Assembly (NCBI RefSeq): GCF_000195295.1
Contig: NC_015388.1
Location: forward strand, 1,798,001 to 1,862,000
Length of the DNA: 64,000 nt
Direction: 5' to 3'
Source of the DNA: Desulfobacca acetoxidans DSM 11109
GTDB lineage: Bacteria; Desulfobacterota; Desulfobaccia; Desulfobaccales; Desulfobaccaceae
Position 1 is the first letter of the stretch. Each line of letters begins with the position of its first letter. Position numbers and translations under genes: made by a program. The notes beneath the pieces are model-generated. The model saw only the letters and a list, made by a program, of their open reading frames with translations, ran no database searches and had not been told where the DNA came from. This document shows positions 33,049-42,065 of the stretch, one piece after another.

Positions 33049-34518
33049 CTAAGGAAGAAATTTCCGGGCGCGGACCGCCGCGGATAAGGCAAGCGGCTGT
33101 TCTGGCTGGGCCGCAGACTCAGAAGATGTAAGGCGGGAGTGATATTTCCGGGCCTGGCCGACGAGAGCGGGGGCCCATAAAGGGGTGGAGAGGGCATGTA
33201 TGTGGGTATAGGCAGCCAGGACATTGTTATAGCTGACGCCATCCCTCTGCCCAGTAACGCCATGACCCCGTTCGAGGCGGAAGACGAGGTTTAACTTCTG
33301 CTCGTCGGTTTCGACGAGGCGGGAATAGTGGAACTCGTGTCCCAGCAGCTTAGTTCCAACCGGATAATACGGGTTGGGGTGATCCACCTCGATGACAGTG
33401 TAGCCGTGGCCCTGGGGTTTCTTTTCGAGCAGCACGGAGAGGGGCAGCGCGCCCACCATGGGATAGCTCTGTTCCCGGACGATAATCTGTTCGCCTAAAT
33501 ACATCAGCCCGCCGCATTCGGCATACACCGGCAATCCATCCTCAATGGCATTTCTTAGCGCCTGGCGGAATGTCAGGTTTTGAGTTAACCCGAGGGCGTT
33601 GGTCTCGGGGAAACCGCCGCCGATGTAAAGACCATCAAGCGGGGGAAGCATTGCATCCTCCAAAGCGTTGATCTCAACGAGGCGGGCGCCGCAATCGACC
33701 AGTGCTTCTAAATTTTCCGGATAATAGAACTGGAAGGCGGCGTCCCGGATGATGCCGATGGATACAGGTTCAGGCGGGGACTGGACTGTATATGGGGCAT
33801 GGAGCGGGACCGCGGGCAGGTTGGGAGCGTTTTGAGCTATCTGCCAGAGGCGCTCCAGATCAAGGTATTTCCGGGCCAAGTTTTGCGCCGTTAGCACCGC
33901 CTGGCAGGCGGCATCGTGCTCCTGGGGCGGCACCAGTCCCATATGGCGTTCCGGGAAGACGGCACATTTCAAACGGGGCAGAGCGCCCAGTACCGGTATG
34001 CCGCAGTACTGCTCGATAGAAGCGCGCAAAACCCCTTCATGGCGCGGCCGAGCAATCTGGTTGAGGATTACCCCTCGAACGGCCACGTCAGGGTCGAATT
34101 TCTGACAGCCCAAAACGATAGCCGCAGCGGTGCGGGTGGTCATGGTGCAATCAACCACCAACACCACTGGAGCTTCGAATAGTTTGGCCAACTCCGCCGT
34201 ACTGAAAGCGCCCGCAGCATCCAGACCGTCGTACAGACCTCGGTTTCCTTCGATGAGAGCCCCATCGGCTCCGGCAGTATGAGTTCCCAAGGAGTACATC
34301 ATACTGTCCCGATCCATGAGGAACGGATCGAGGTTATAGCACGGCCGCCCGGCTGCCAAGGCGTGCCAAGCCGGATCGATATAATCCGGCCCTTTTTTAA
34401 AGGGGACGATATTCCGCCCTTGTTGCCGCCAAGCGGCTAGCAGCCCTAAGGTCAGCGTGGTCTTCCCAGAGCCGCCCCTGAGGGCTGCCAGCATCAGTCG
34501 GGGACAGGGCCGGTACAT
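33049..34518 (-). CDS. cbiA: Cobyrinate a,c-diamide synthase homologue of the dsr locus (DsrN)
   Basis: About 489 residues from ATG 34518, whose A overlaps the TAA of dsrD; a longer frame upstream runs into dsrD. The ATPase domain has LMLAALRGGSGKTTLTLGL and PFKKGPDYIDPAWH; the glutaminase domain has the Cys in YAECGGLMYLG and the His in AYTHIHAL. In dsr operons this CbiA-type protein (DsrN) is thought to amidate sirohaem to the sirohaem amide used by dissimilatory sulfite reductase. It could also serve cobalamin synthesis together with the nearby cobQ. Confidence 0.88.
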   Translation of the reverse strand: MYRPCPRLMLAALRGGSGKTTLTLGLLAAWRQQGRNIVPFKKGPDYIDPAWHALAAGRPCYNLDPFLMDRDSMMYSLGTHTAGADGALIEGNRGLYDGLDAAGAFSTAELAKLFEAPVVLVVDCTMTTRTAAAIVLGCQKFDPDVAVRGVILNQIARPRHEGVLRASIEQYCGIPVLGALPRLKCAVFPERHMGLVPPQEHDAACQAVLTAQNLARKYLDLERLWQIAQNAPNLPAVPLHAPYTVQSPPEPVSIGIIRDAAFQFYYPENLEALVDCGARLVEINALEDAMLPPLDGLYIGGGFPETNALGLTQNLTFRQALRNAIEDGLPVYAECGGLMYLGEQIIVREQSYPMVGALPLSVLLEKKPQGHGYTVIEVDHPNPYYPVGTKLLGHEFHYSRLVETDEQKLNLVFRLERGHGVTGQRDGVSYNNVLAAYTHIHALSTPLWAPALVGQARKYHSRLTSSESAAQPEQPLALSAAVRARKFLP

Positions 34519-34763
34519 TAGATGTTCTTGGCAGCGCCTTCTTCGTGGGGGATTTCGATATAGCTGCCCCCAAAATAGGTATAGACGCACCGACCGCTGT
34601 CAATGAGATCCTTGATGGCGAACTTGATGTCGTTCTTGGGCTGATCAGGATGCTCTTTGAGGACGGCCTTTTGCACGTCCATGGCCTTCAGGTTTTTCTT
34701 GCCCTGGGCCTTGGCCACCATGTCGTAAATGTAATTGCACAGATCTTCTTTGGATAGTGCCAT
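34518..34763 (-). CDS. dsrD: DsrD protein
   Basis: 81 residues, starting MALSKEDLCNYIYDMVAKAQ and containing the winged-helix core LKAMDVQKAVLKEH and FAIKDLIDSGRCVYTYFGGS. DsrD is a small protein found in sulfate reducers just after dsrAB and reported to stimulate the reductase; it marks the reductive rather than the oxidative type of dsr pathway. It lies 13 bp after dsrB with an AGGTGA ribosome site and shares a base with the start of cbiA. Confidence 0.93.
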   Translation of the reverse strand: MALSKEDLCNYIYDMVAKAQGKKNLKAMDVQKAVLKEHPDQPKNDIKFAIKDLIDSGRCVYTYFGGSYIEIPHEEGAAKNI

Positions 34764-34776
34764 TTATCTCACCTGC

Positions 34777-35856
34777 TTAGAACTTAAAGTGCATTGACGT
34801 GCGATAGGTGTCATAAGCCCACCGGTAGTCGTCAATGTGCTGGAAGGTAAAGGGGATGTCGCATACTTCAAAGAATTTTTCCCAACCGATGCGCTGAATC
34901 CACTCGCCCACGCGCTCCCACTTGTTGGCGCCTTCGGCATACTTGATGACAATCTTGCGGATGGCTTGAACGGTTTCCGGCCACCGCGGTGGATTGTTAG
35001 GAATGTATGGTACCGCCAGACGGGAGAACATAGGCGGATTCACAGCATTGGACACTTTGCCGCCCACGAGCAGGGCTACGCCACCTTTTTCTGCGTCAAA
35101 CAGCGGCATGGCCGGGCACATGGTATAGCAGTTACCGCAGTACATGCAGCGCTCTTCGTTGACCACGACGCTTTTGATAGATTTATCCGGATGAGGCCGG
35201 ATGGCGCCGGTGGGGCAGCTAGCGATGGTTGTGGGGATTTCACAGAGATGCCGCAGTTTATCGTGGGCAATGTGAGGCGGTGTGCGGTGCACGCCCAGGA
35301 TGGCGATGTCGGAGCAGTGCACGGCGCCGCACATATTGAGGCAGCAGGCCAAAGAGATGCGCAACTGGGCCGGCAGTTGATGGCTGCCGAAATACTCAAA
35401 CAGGTCGTCCATGACGGCCTTGACAACGCCCGAGGCGTCAATAGCCGGGGTGTGGCAGTGGATCCAGCCCTGGGTATGGACGATATTGGTGATGGAATGA
35501 CCCGTGCCGCCTTTCGGAATACCACGCTGAGCCAACTCTGCTTTTAAGGGTTCCAATTTGGATTTATCGGATACCAGAAACTCAAAGTTGTGACGGCTGG
35601 TGAAGCGCATGAAGCCTTCGCAATATTTATCGGAAATTTCTGCCAGATCTCTCGCTTGCAAGGTGGTCAGGATCCGTGGTGAGGCAACGCGAATGGAAAA
35701 AATCTCATCACCACTTTCCGCCACATGTCTCAGGATACCCGGCTCCAGAATCTCGTGATATTTCCACTTGCCATAATTGTCTTTAACGACCGGCGGCAAG
35801 AATTTACTATAGTGCGGTGGCCCAATATCAGTAATGCGTTCTGCTTCTTCAGACAT
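34777..35856 (-). CDS. dsrB: Dissimilatory sulfite reductase beta subunit
   Basis: 359 residues. Reduces sulfite with DsrA in the cytoplasm, feeding the DsrC trisulfide pathway. The sirohaem-4Fe4S ligand region includes [17 protein letters not shown] (about residues 168-184), preceded by [17 protein letters not shown]. The inserted ferredoxin domain has CPTGAI and [17 protein letters not shown] (about 235-255). The C terminus ends MHFKF. A strong AAGGAGG ribosome site precedes the ATG. It lies 64 bp after dsrA in the operon. Confidence 0.96.
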   Translation of the reverse strand: MSEEAERITDIGPPHYSKFLPPVVKDNYGKWKYHEILEPGILRHVAESGDEIFSIRVASPRILTTLQARDLAEISDKYCEGFMRFTSRHNFEFLVSDKSKLEPLKAELAQRGIPKGGTGHSITNIVHTQGWIHCHTPAIDASGVVKAVMDDLFEYFGSHQLPAQLRISLACCLNMCGAVHCSDIAILGVHRTPPHIAHDKLRHLCEIPTTIASCPTGAIRPHPDKSIKSVVVNEERCMYCGNCYTMCPAMPLFDAEKGGVALLVGGKVSNAVNPPMFSRLAVPYIPNNPPRWPETVQAIRKIVIKYAEGANKWERVGEWIQRIGWEKFFEVCDIPFTFQHIDDYRWAYDTYRTSMHFKF

Positions 35857-35920
35857 GTTATGATATCCTCCTTAACAAATTGTGCATGATGCGATTGGTA
35901 TAATTCGCTTCAGCGTAGCG

Positions 35921-37165
35921 TTATTTCGTAGTGTAATATTTTTTGCCGGCCGCTTCGGCCTCGAAATCCGCATCCTTCCAGAAGAAGAAGGGGTTGGCCC
36001 GAGGGATCTTAATGCTCTGGGGTACCGGCGGCAGACCCAAGGCCTCCAGGAAATTCCGCATGCCTAAACGCAGGATGAGTTCGCCCACGCGCTCCCGGTT
36101 CTTGCCGTTCTCTGCCCACCATTCCATGATATTGCCGGCGATCTCTTTCAGATTGTCATACGGCGGCTCCATCTCCATGAAGGGGACGATGACCCAGCTC
36201 ATCTGGGCGCCTTCGAGGATGGGGGCATGTGAGCCGATTAAGAGGGTGGCGCCGGTTTCGGTGCCGGGCCGCAAAGCTTGGGGCATCAGGTTGATACAGT
36301 GCATGCAGTGATTGCAGTTCCGGTTGTCGATTTTTAGGGTGCTGCCGTCAAAACTCATACAGCCGGTGGGGCAGAGTTCTACGACATCGGCCTGAATATC
36401 CAGTTTGGCGTATGGCGAGCCGCCGCCCCGAGGTTTGAGTTCGCCGCCGGCATAGGCCTTTACGGCTGACTGGTCGATGCGGATATCGTCTTTCCAAACG
36501 CCGATGACGGAACAGTCGGCCCGGGCTACCGATGCGACGCAGTCATTGGGGCAGCCGGAGAATTTGAACTTGAATTTGTAGGGGAAGGAGGGCCGATGCA
36601 GCTCGAATTGATATTCCTGGGTAATATCGTAGCAGGCTTCAAGAGTGTCGTAGCAGGACCATTCACAACGGGCCGGGCCGACACAGCAGGAGGGGCTACG
36701 CATAGCGGAGCCGGAGCCGCCGATATCAAAACCCTTCCGGGCCAAGGCCTGGAAGCAGGGCTCCAATTCTTCGGTACGGGTTCCCAGGAAGACAATGTCG
36801 CCAGTGGCGCCATGCATATTCAATACACCACTGCCATACTGATCCCAAATATCGCACAGTTCCCGAATCGCGGCGGAGGTATAGAACCATCCTGACGGTT
36901 GGTTGATACGCATGGTGTGGAAATGTTCCAGGCCCGGAAATTCATTCGGCAGGTCGGAATACCGGCCGATGATCCCAGAGCCATACCCGAGGACGCCGAC
37001 GATACCGCCGTGCTTCCAGTGGGTGATTTTTTCCTTATAAGACCTTTCCAGTTGCCCCAACAGGTCGTTAACCTGAGGCTTCGTGGGAAGCAACCGTTTG
37101 AGGTCTGTCACGAAGCTCGGATATGGACCCGATTCAAGTTGATCCAACAATGGGGTTTTGTGCAT
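35921..37165 (-). CDS. dsrA: Dissimilatory sulfite reductase alpha subunit
   Basis: 414 residues. Catalytic subunit of the six-electron sulfite reduction in sulfate respiration. Sirohaem-cluster cysteines are in [18 protein letters not shown] (about 158-175) and [17 protein letters not shown] (about 203-220). The ferredoxin domain carries LCPTGCMSF and [13 protein letters not shown] (about 265-295). The N-terminal [20 protein letters not shown] and [14 protein letters not shown] are typical of DsrA. GGGAGGAAG precedes the ATG, and a promoter with exact -35 and -10 boxes lies upstream. Confidence 0.97.
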   Translation of the reverse strand: MHKTPLLDQLESGPYPSFVTDLKRLLPTKPQVNDLLGQLERSYKEKITHWKHGGIVGVLGYGSGIIGRYSDLPNEFPGLEHFHTMRINQPSGWFYTSAAIRELCDIWDQYGSGVLNMHGATGDIVFLGTRTEELEPCFQALARKGFDIGGSGSAMRSPSCCVGPARCEWSCYDTLEACYDITQEYQFELHRPSFPYKFKFKFSGCPNDCVASVARADCSVIGVWKDDIRIDQSAVKAYAGGELKPRGGGSPYAKLDIQADVVELCPTGCMSFDGSTLKIDNRNCNHCMHCINLMPQALRPGTETGATLLIGSHAPILEGAQMSWVIVPFMEMEPPYDNLKEIAGNIMEWWAENGKNRERVGELILRLGMRNFLEALGLPPVPQSIKIPRANPFFFWKDADFEAEAAGKKYYTTK

Positions 37166-37215
37166 GAAAACTTCCTCCCTTTGTATTGATTGAGAAAATC
37201 AAATTTATCCTTTTT

Positions 37216-37261
37216 TTCACAAACAAGACCATTATATCATTGTTGTGAATTCATTTGTCAA
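37216..37261 (-). promoter_or_regulatory. Promoter and operator candidate of the dsr operon
   Basis: On the minus strand TTGACA (37256-37261) and TATAAT (37231-37236) are both exact consensus boxes, with a long 19-bp spacer. The half-sites TTCACAAACAA (37216-37226) and TGTTGTGAA (37241-37249) form an inverted repeat on either side of the -10 box. TTGTGA/TCACAA half-sites are typical of CRP/FNR-family regulators, though the usual inward spacing is shorter. Confidence 0.6.
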
Positions 37262-37347
37262 CAAAAAAAAGACTTCAATATCAATGGTATTTGCACTGCG
37301 GAGGTCCAGGCCGATCCAAGGGGGCAGAGGAAAGAACAAATGTTTAT

Positions 37348-38670
37348 TCAAGGTATTGTAATAACGCTTACCTCTCCTAATTTTTCTAATTCTATAAGGC
37401 ACTTGTCCGCCGGTCCGACCACTAGTGTCACCAGGTCATTCGGTTGCAGATGGCGCCGGGCCACCTGTGACGTTTCTGCCAGAGCCACCCCGGTAATGTG
37501 CTGACGGTAGGTCTTGAGGTAGTCCCAACCGAGGTCATAGAGATCAATATGGATCAGTTGGTGGGCCAGACCGCTGGCCGTCTCCAGGCTCAAGGGGAAG
37601 CTGCCGACGTAGTAACTCTGGGCATCGGCCAATTCAGCGGCGTTGACTCCATCTGTTCTAACTTCCTGCATGACCTGCTTAATCTCCTGCACTACCAAGG
37701 CGGTGTGCTCCGCCGGGGTAAAGGTTGAAATAATAAAAGGTCCTGGGGCCCGGCGGAAATAAAATTGGCTGCGGACGCCGTAGGTGAGGCCTTTTTCCGC
37801 CCGGAGGCGCATCATCAGCCGGGAAGAAAAGCCGCCGCCGCCGAAGATATAATTCACCAGGCGTAGCGGAAAATAATCCGGATGGCTCCGGGATAGACCT
37901 AAATGTCCGCAGCGGATTTCACTCTGAGTCAGAGAGGGGCGGTCCAGCAGATAAATCCCGGGAGGGCGCGGGGTTGTCAGTCCCTGCTGATAGGGGGGTG
38001 ATGGGGGGGTAGCTACGGTCCACGACCCAAAGAGTCTGGTCGCCGCGGCCACGGCCTTAGACTCCGGGACCATGCCTACCACCACCAGGGTGCTGGCTTC
38101 CGGGTGAAAATTATGCTGATAGAACATTTGCAGATCATTCAGCGTCAGAGCAGCCAGGGAATCAGGACTGCCATCCGGGGGATGTCCATAGGGGCTGTCG
38201 CCGAAAAAAAGCGGTAGATAGGTCCGGGTAGCCGTTTCCCGGGGGTCGTCCTGGGCTTGTATGAGCTCGGCGCGGCGGCGTTCCTGCAAGAAGGCAAATT
38301 CTTCCGGCGGAAATCCGGGAGTCTGGACGATCTCCGCCAGCAGCGTCAAGAGTTCCTCGTAATCCTCCGCCAATCCTTCCACCGAAACAATCGTGTGATC
38401 CCAGGACCCATAGGATTTCAGCAAGGCCCCCCGGCCTTCCACGGTCAGGGCCAGCTCTAGTTGATCTCTATCCTTGGAGCCTAAGGTCAGGCATTCGGCC
38501 AGGCAATCGGCGGCACCGCCTTTGCCCAAGGGATCGGCCTCAGCCCCCCGTTTGGCCATAAAGGTCAGGGTTAACCACGGCGCCCGGGTGTACTCCATAC
38601 CCACCACTCTCATCTGATTCGGGAGTTGGTGAACATATATGTCCGGTAAAAAATTATTTTCTGTTGGCAT
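37348..38670 (-). CDS. M16-family peptidase-like protein, catalytic motif lost
   Basis: 440 residues of the insulinase/mitochondrial processing peptidase family. At the place of the zinc motif HxxEH it has GGAADCLAECL, so both histidines are gone. The C-terminal half keeps the GGGGFSSRLMMRLRAEKGLTYG region with the Arg/Tyr pair that binds substrate in the non-catalytic subunit. It is encoded next to a complete M16 enzyme in the same direction, so the two likely form a heterodimer of catalytic and substrate-binding subunits. No signal peptide is seen. Confidence 0.85.
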   Translation of the reverse strand: MPTENNFLPDIYVHQLPNQMRVVGMEYTRAPWLTLTFMAKRGAEADPLGKGGAADCLAECLTLGSKDRDQLELALTVEGRGALLKSYGSWDHTIVSVEGLAEDYEELLTLLAEIVQTPGFPPEEFAFLQERRRAELIQAQDDPRETATRTYLPLFFGDSPYGHPPDGSPDSLAALTLNDLQMFYQHNFHPEASTLVVVGMVPESKAVAAATRLFGSWTVATPPSPPYQQGLTTPRPPGIYLLDRPSLTQSEIRCGHLGLSRSHPDYFPLRLVNYIFGGGGFSSRLMMRLRAEKGLTYGVRSQFYFRRAPGPFIISTFTPAEHTALVVQEIKQVMQEVRTDGVNAAELADAQSYYVGSFPLSLETASGLAHQLIHIDLYDLGWDYLKTYRQHITGVALAETSQVARRHLQPNDLVTLVVGPADKCLIELEKLGEVSVITIP

Positions 38671-38791
38671 GTTGTGTCCTTACTGCAATGGTTTTGATCC
38701 TGAGCCCGGCCTGTTCGCCCGGAGGGCAGGGTAGGTAGGCGCAGGTATAGGTTTTTTCCAGTCCCCAGTCCCTGACCCGTGATCCCTGCAT

Positions 38792-40114
38792 TTAACTAAC
38801 CGGTCCTAAGATAGCGTTTTCTTCCGGAGATACCGGTTTGACCACTACCACGGTGCGGTTGTCTTCGCTAAGGTAGGTCCGGGCTGCCTGCTGCACCTGT
38901 TCCAGGGTCACGCTTTCATAGGCAGGGAGCAGGCCGTTGGCGCCATTGACATTACCGGTTTTCAGATAGAGCAGTGCGGTCAGCAGGCCGCGATAAAAGT
39001 TATTGGCCAGCACGCGGACGGTCTGGGAACGCATCAGCTTTTTGACTCTTGTCAGTTCATCGGTTGTCAGGCCGTCGGCTTTAATCCGGCTAATCTCTTC
39101 CCAGACGGCTTCTTCCAGGGCGGCCAGGGGTTGGCCGGGTGGGACGATGCCGGTGATTACCAGCAGTCCCGGGTCCTGAGGGGTGAAGGGCGGTGGGGAC
39201 AGATCCACATCTACTTCGATAGCCAGTCCCGGCCGCACCATTTTTTGATAGAAGCGGGAGGCCTTTCCCAGACCCAGGGCCGCCGCCAGCAGCATGAGGG
39301 GATAGATATCCGGGTCTCGTAGCGCCGGCGTATGAAAGCTAGCCAAAAAGGCCTCGACCTGAGAAACTTTTTTGAACACCGCGCGGCGCTCCCCCCGTTG
39401 AGGAGGTTCTTTGGTGTAGACCGCGGGTACCGGTCCGGAGCTCGGAATGTCGCCGAAATAGCGGGCCACCAGTTCCCTGGCTGTTTCCGGTTCAACGTCT
39501 CCCGCCACTGACACCATGATGTTGGCTGGGTTGTAATAGGTGCGGTGAAATTCCAGGCAATCGGCCAGGGTCATAGCCACCAGATCATCGTCCCAGCCGA
39601 TGACCGGCCACTTATAGGAATGCTGCGTATAGGCCAGGGCGAACAACAACTCCAGGGGAAGGCCGAAAGGGCTGTCGACGGAGCGCAGTTTGCGTTCGCT
39701 GCGCACCACTTCCCGTTCGGAGGCGAAGCTTTCCGGTGTGAGATCCAGATTACGCAGTCGTTCCGCCTCGAGGCGGACAACCAGCTCTAAATGCTCTGAT
39801 GGGATATTCTCAAAAAAAGAGGTGGTGTCATGGGTGGTAAAGGCGTTGACATCTCCTCCCTTGGCCTGGATAATACGGGCGAACTCTTCCGGCCCCAATT
39901 CTTTGGAGCCCCGAAACATCATATGTTCGAACAGATGGCTGATGCCGGTGATGCCCTGCCGTTCGTGGCGCGAGCCAACGGCGTAATGCACCTGAAAAGA
40001 AACAATCGGCATACTGTTGTCAGGCAATACCAACAGCTTCAGGCCGTTATCAAATTGATATTCCTTGATTCCAATGGCCGGATTCCAGTTTTCGGGGTCG
40101 AGAGTTTGTTTCAT
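38792..40114 (-). CDS. M16-family zinc peptidase, catalytic subunit
   Basis: 440 residues. The inverted zinc motif HxxEH is in GISHLFEHMMFRGS near residue 60-70, and the third ligand Glu lies about 76 residues on in the LELVVRLEAERLRNL stretch. The N terminus (FDNGLKLLVLPDNSMPIVSF, then YAVGSRHE) is typical of processing peptidases. It is upstream of its inactive paralogue (122-bp gap) and is transcribed first. Likely substrate: signal peptides, leader peptides or unfolded peptides. Confidence 0.9.
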   Translation of the reverse strand: MKQTLDPENWNPAIGIKEYQFDNGLKLLVLPDNSMPIVSFQVHYAVGSRHERQGITGISHLFEHMMFRGSKELGPEEFARIIQAKGGDVNAFTTHDTTSFFENIPSEHLELVVRLEAERLRNLDLTPESFASEREVVRSERKLRSVDSPFGLPLELLFALAYTQHSYKWPVIGWDDDLVAMTLADCLEFHRTYYNPANIMVSVAGDVEPETARELVARYFGDIPSSGPVPAVYTKEPPQRGERRAVFKKVSQVEAFLASFHTPALRDPDIYPLMLLAAALGLGKASRFYQKMVRPGLAIEVDVDLSPPPFTPQDPGLLVITGIVPPGQPLAALEEAVWEEISRIKADGLTTDELTRVKKLMRSQTVRVLANNFYRGLLTALLYLKTGNVNGANGLLPAYESVTLEQVQQAARTYLSEDNRTVVVVKPVSPEENAILGPVS

Positions 40115-40206
40115 AATTTGTCCCTATGATTAATCAAAAAATAACTCTTGCAGAGGCTATTAGATCCTATCATTCTGCCTTGCTGCGGCTGTACTATTAT
40201 AAGGTT

Positions 40207-40286
40207 CGGTAGCGCAGACCTCCAGCTCTGCGTCATAAGGGAACCATAATGAACACAGACCCGTAAGCTTGTGCCTTTCAATAGGA
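40207..40286. repeat. Dispersed hairpin repeat with CGCAGACC stem, copy B
   Basis: CGGTAGCGCAGACCTCCAG and CTCTGCG, then AATGAACACAGAC, match 13863-13946 in order and spacing, with substitutions. The stem here is shortened to CGCAGA/TCTGCG. Confidence 0.6.
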
Positions 40287-40389
40287 CTTGGAATGAACTT
40301 CATGGAAAATAACTCTTACCTATGCTGGAAAACCTGTATCACTCCCAAAGAGGCTCGAATATCCCCTTCGATCAGATTAAATCTGGTGC

Positions 40390-41358
40390 TTACGGTGTTA
40401 GGGTCCGGCGCCTCGTTTCCCGGTTGGCTGGCGGATATCCGGCCCAGCGGCTCAGGAGATTTTCATCCACGGTTAACTTCACCGGCGAGTCATGGACGAT
40501 GGGGATGGAGGCCGGTTTCGCTCCCGCCAGCAGTCGGTTGGCTAAGTCGGCGGCCTTTCGGCCCACCGCCTCGTAATCCAAGGTAACACTGAGCACGGCG
40601 CCTTTGCCCTTAATTCTCGGATTGCCATTTACCACCACGAAACACCGGGCGGCCCCTTTCTGGAGCAGGAGGGGGCTGTAGCGCCTGGCATTCTGATCCG
40701 GCGGGATAAAAACCACCTGTACCTTTTGTTTCTCGAGGGCCTCGAGGGCCGCTGCTGCTTCCCTTTGATCGGTCAAAGATTGCACCGTCAGGGTCAGACC
40801 GGCTTTTTGGGCCAGGTCGGCAAAATTCTGCTGCAGTTCCACCGAACTGCCCTCGTAGGGATCATAGATCAGCCCCCAATGGCGTCTGGCGGGGAAGAGC
40901 TTCAGTCCCTGTCGGATGGCCTCTTCCAAAGGGGGTGGGCTGGCGATGCCGGTGATATTTTCCTGATGATCTTCCGGATGATGTTTATCATATGCCGCAC
41001 CGGTGTGATACGGGTCGGCCACCATGGCAAAGACCACTGGCGTCCGTTTTATTTCGGGAGCGGTCAGCATCAGCGCCGGGGTACCCAAGACCACCAGGAG
41101 CTGCAGCCTTTCAGAAGCTAGCTGCCGCACTAGCTGTACTCCTGTGGGGTAGTCTGCGCCAATATCGACTACTGACAGAGACCTGGCCAGGCCCTTCTCC
41201 AGACCGGCAATGACGTTTCTGGCCTGAGGGGTGGAGGTCCAGGAAAAGACTTTGATCGTGCCTGCCGATCTATCCGGGGAGCAGCCGGGGGTAAGAATAA
41301 AAGCTGCTACCAGGAAGTTAAGGAACAGATACTTGGCGCTTAAGGTTGTTGAGGCCAT
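40390..41358 (-). CDS. ABC-type substrate-binding lipoprotein (TrpX-like family)
   Basis: 322 residues with signal peptide and lipobox ILTPGCS, so a lipid-anchored periplasmic protein. The body is the two-lobed fold of the PF04392-type ABC substrate-binding family: LLVVLGTPALMLTAPEI, PVVFAMVADPYHTGA, ITGIASPPPLEEAI, HWGLIYDPYEGSS and QVVFIPPDQNARRYSP. Members bind amino acids or unknown small ligands. No permease or ATPase is encoded beside it, so it is an orphan here or may act as a sensor-linked protein. lepB lies upstream on the same strand. Confidence 0.8.
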   Translation of the reverse strand: MASTTLSAKYLFLNFLVAAFILTPGCSPDRSAGTIKVFSWTSTPQARNVIAGLEKGLARSLSVVDIGADYPTGVQLVRQLASERLQLLVVLGTPALMLTAPEIKRTPVVFAMVADPYHTGAAYDKHHPEDHQENITGIASPPPLEEAIRQGLKLFPARRHWGLIYDPYEGSSVELQQNFADLAQKAGLTLTVQSLTDQREAAAALEALEKQKVQVVFIPPDQNARRYSPLLLQKGAARCFVVVNGNPRIKGKGAVLSVTLDYEAVGRKAADLANRLLAGAKPASIPIVHDSPVKLTVDENLLSRWAGYPPANRETRRRTLTP

Positions 41359-41388
41359 CGTAGTTGAGTTAAGATATAATCTCTATCG

Positions 41389-42063
41389 CTAATAAATGAG
41401 CTTACCGATCCGGTCCAGGCGTGGCCGGAAGGTTTTGCTGTCCCAGGACCAGTAGATGATCAGGGCTTTGCCCCGCACATTAGCTACCGGCACCGTCCCC
41501 CAGAAACGGCTGTCGTAGCTGTGATCCCGGTTGTCGCCCATGACGAATAATTGTCCCTGAGGAATCTTTACAGGTCCGAAGTTGTCCCGGTTCGCACCCT
41601 TTAGGCCGTTTGCCGAAATCCAGGCGTCATTCTGATCAATGATATGAAAATCCTTATGGATCGCCTGCGGGGTTTCCACTAACTGGTCATTGATGTAGAC
41701 TTTCTTGTTGACGATCTTAATGACATCCCCGCCGACGCCGACGACCCTTTTGATAAAATCTTTGGAGGGATCGTTGGGAAAGATAAAGACCACGACATCC
41801 CCGCGTTTCGGCTCTCCGGTAGGAATAATGACCTGGTTGTTAAAGGGGTTACGGATACCGTAACTGAACTTGTTGACCAGGAGGTAGTCGCCGATCTTGA
41901 GGGTGTCCAACATCGATCCGGAGGGTATGGAAAAGGCCTGCACCACGAAGGCCCGGATGAACAGGGCCAGTAACAGGGCGATAAGAATGGCCTCCAGGTA
42001 TTCCCGCCATAAGGGTTTCTTGCGAGTTTTTGGCTCAGCCTGATTATCCTTTGCTCTGGCCAT
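41389..42063 (-). CDS. lepB: Signal peptidase I
   Basis: 224 residues. An N-terminal membrane helix (LEAILIALLLALFIRAFVV) is followed by the catalytic Ser50 in FSIPSGSMLDTL and the general-base Lys105 in KDFIKRVVGVGGD; box E is FVMGDNRDHSYDSRFWG. It cleaves Sec signal peptides at the outer face of the inner membrane. It lies 2 bp after lepA, the conserved lepA-lepB pair. Confidence 0.95.
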   Translation of the reverse strand: MARAKDNQAEPKTRKKPLWREYLEAILIALLLALFIRAFVVQAFSIPSGSMLDTLKIGDYLLVNKFSYGIRNPFNNQVIIPTGEPKRGDVVVFIFPNDPSKDFIKRVVGVGGDVIKIVNKKVYINDQLVETPQAIHKDFHIIDQNDAWISANGLKGANRDNFGPVKIPQGQLFVMGDNRDHSYDSRFWGTVPVANVRGKALIIYWSWDSKTFRPRLDRIGKLIY

Positions 42064-42065
42064 GT

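Noticed and set aside
40390-41358. Complete ABC transporter at the orphan binding protein
   Set aside because: No permease or ATPase lies beside it; the neighbours are lepB and an M16 protease.
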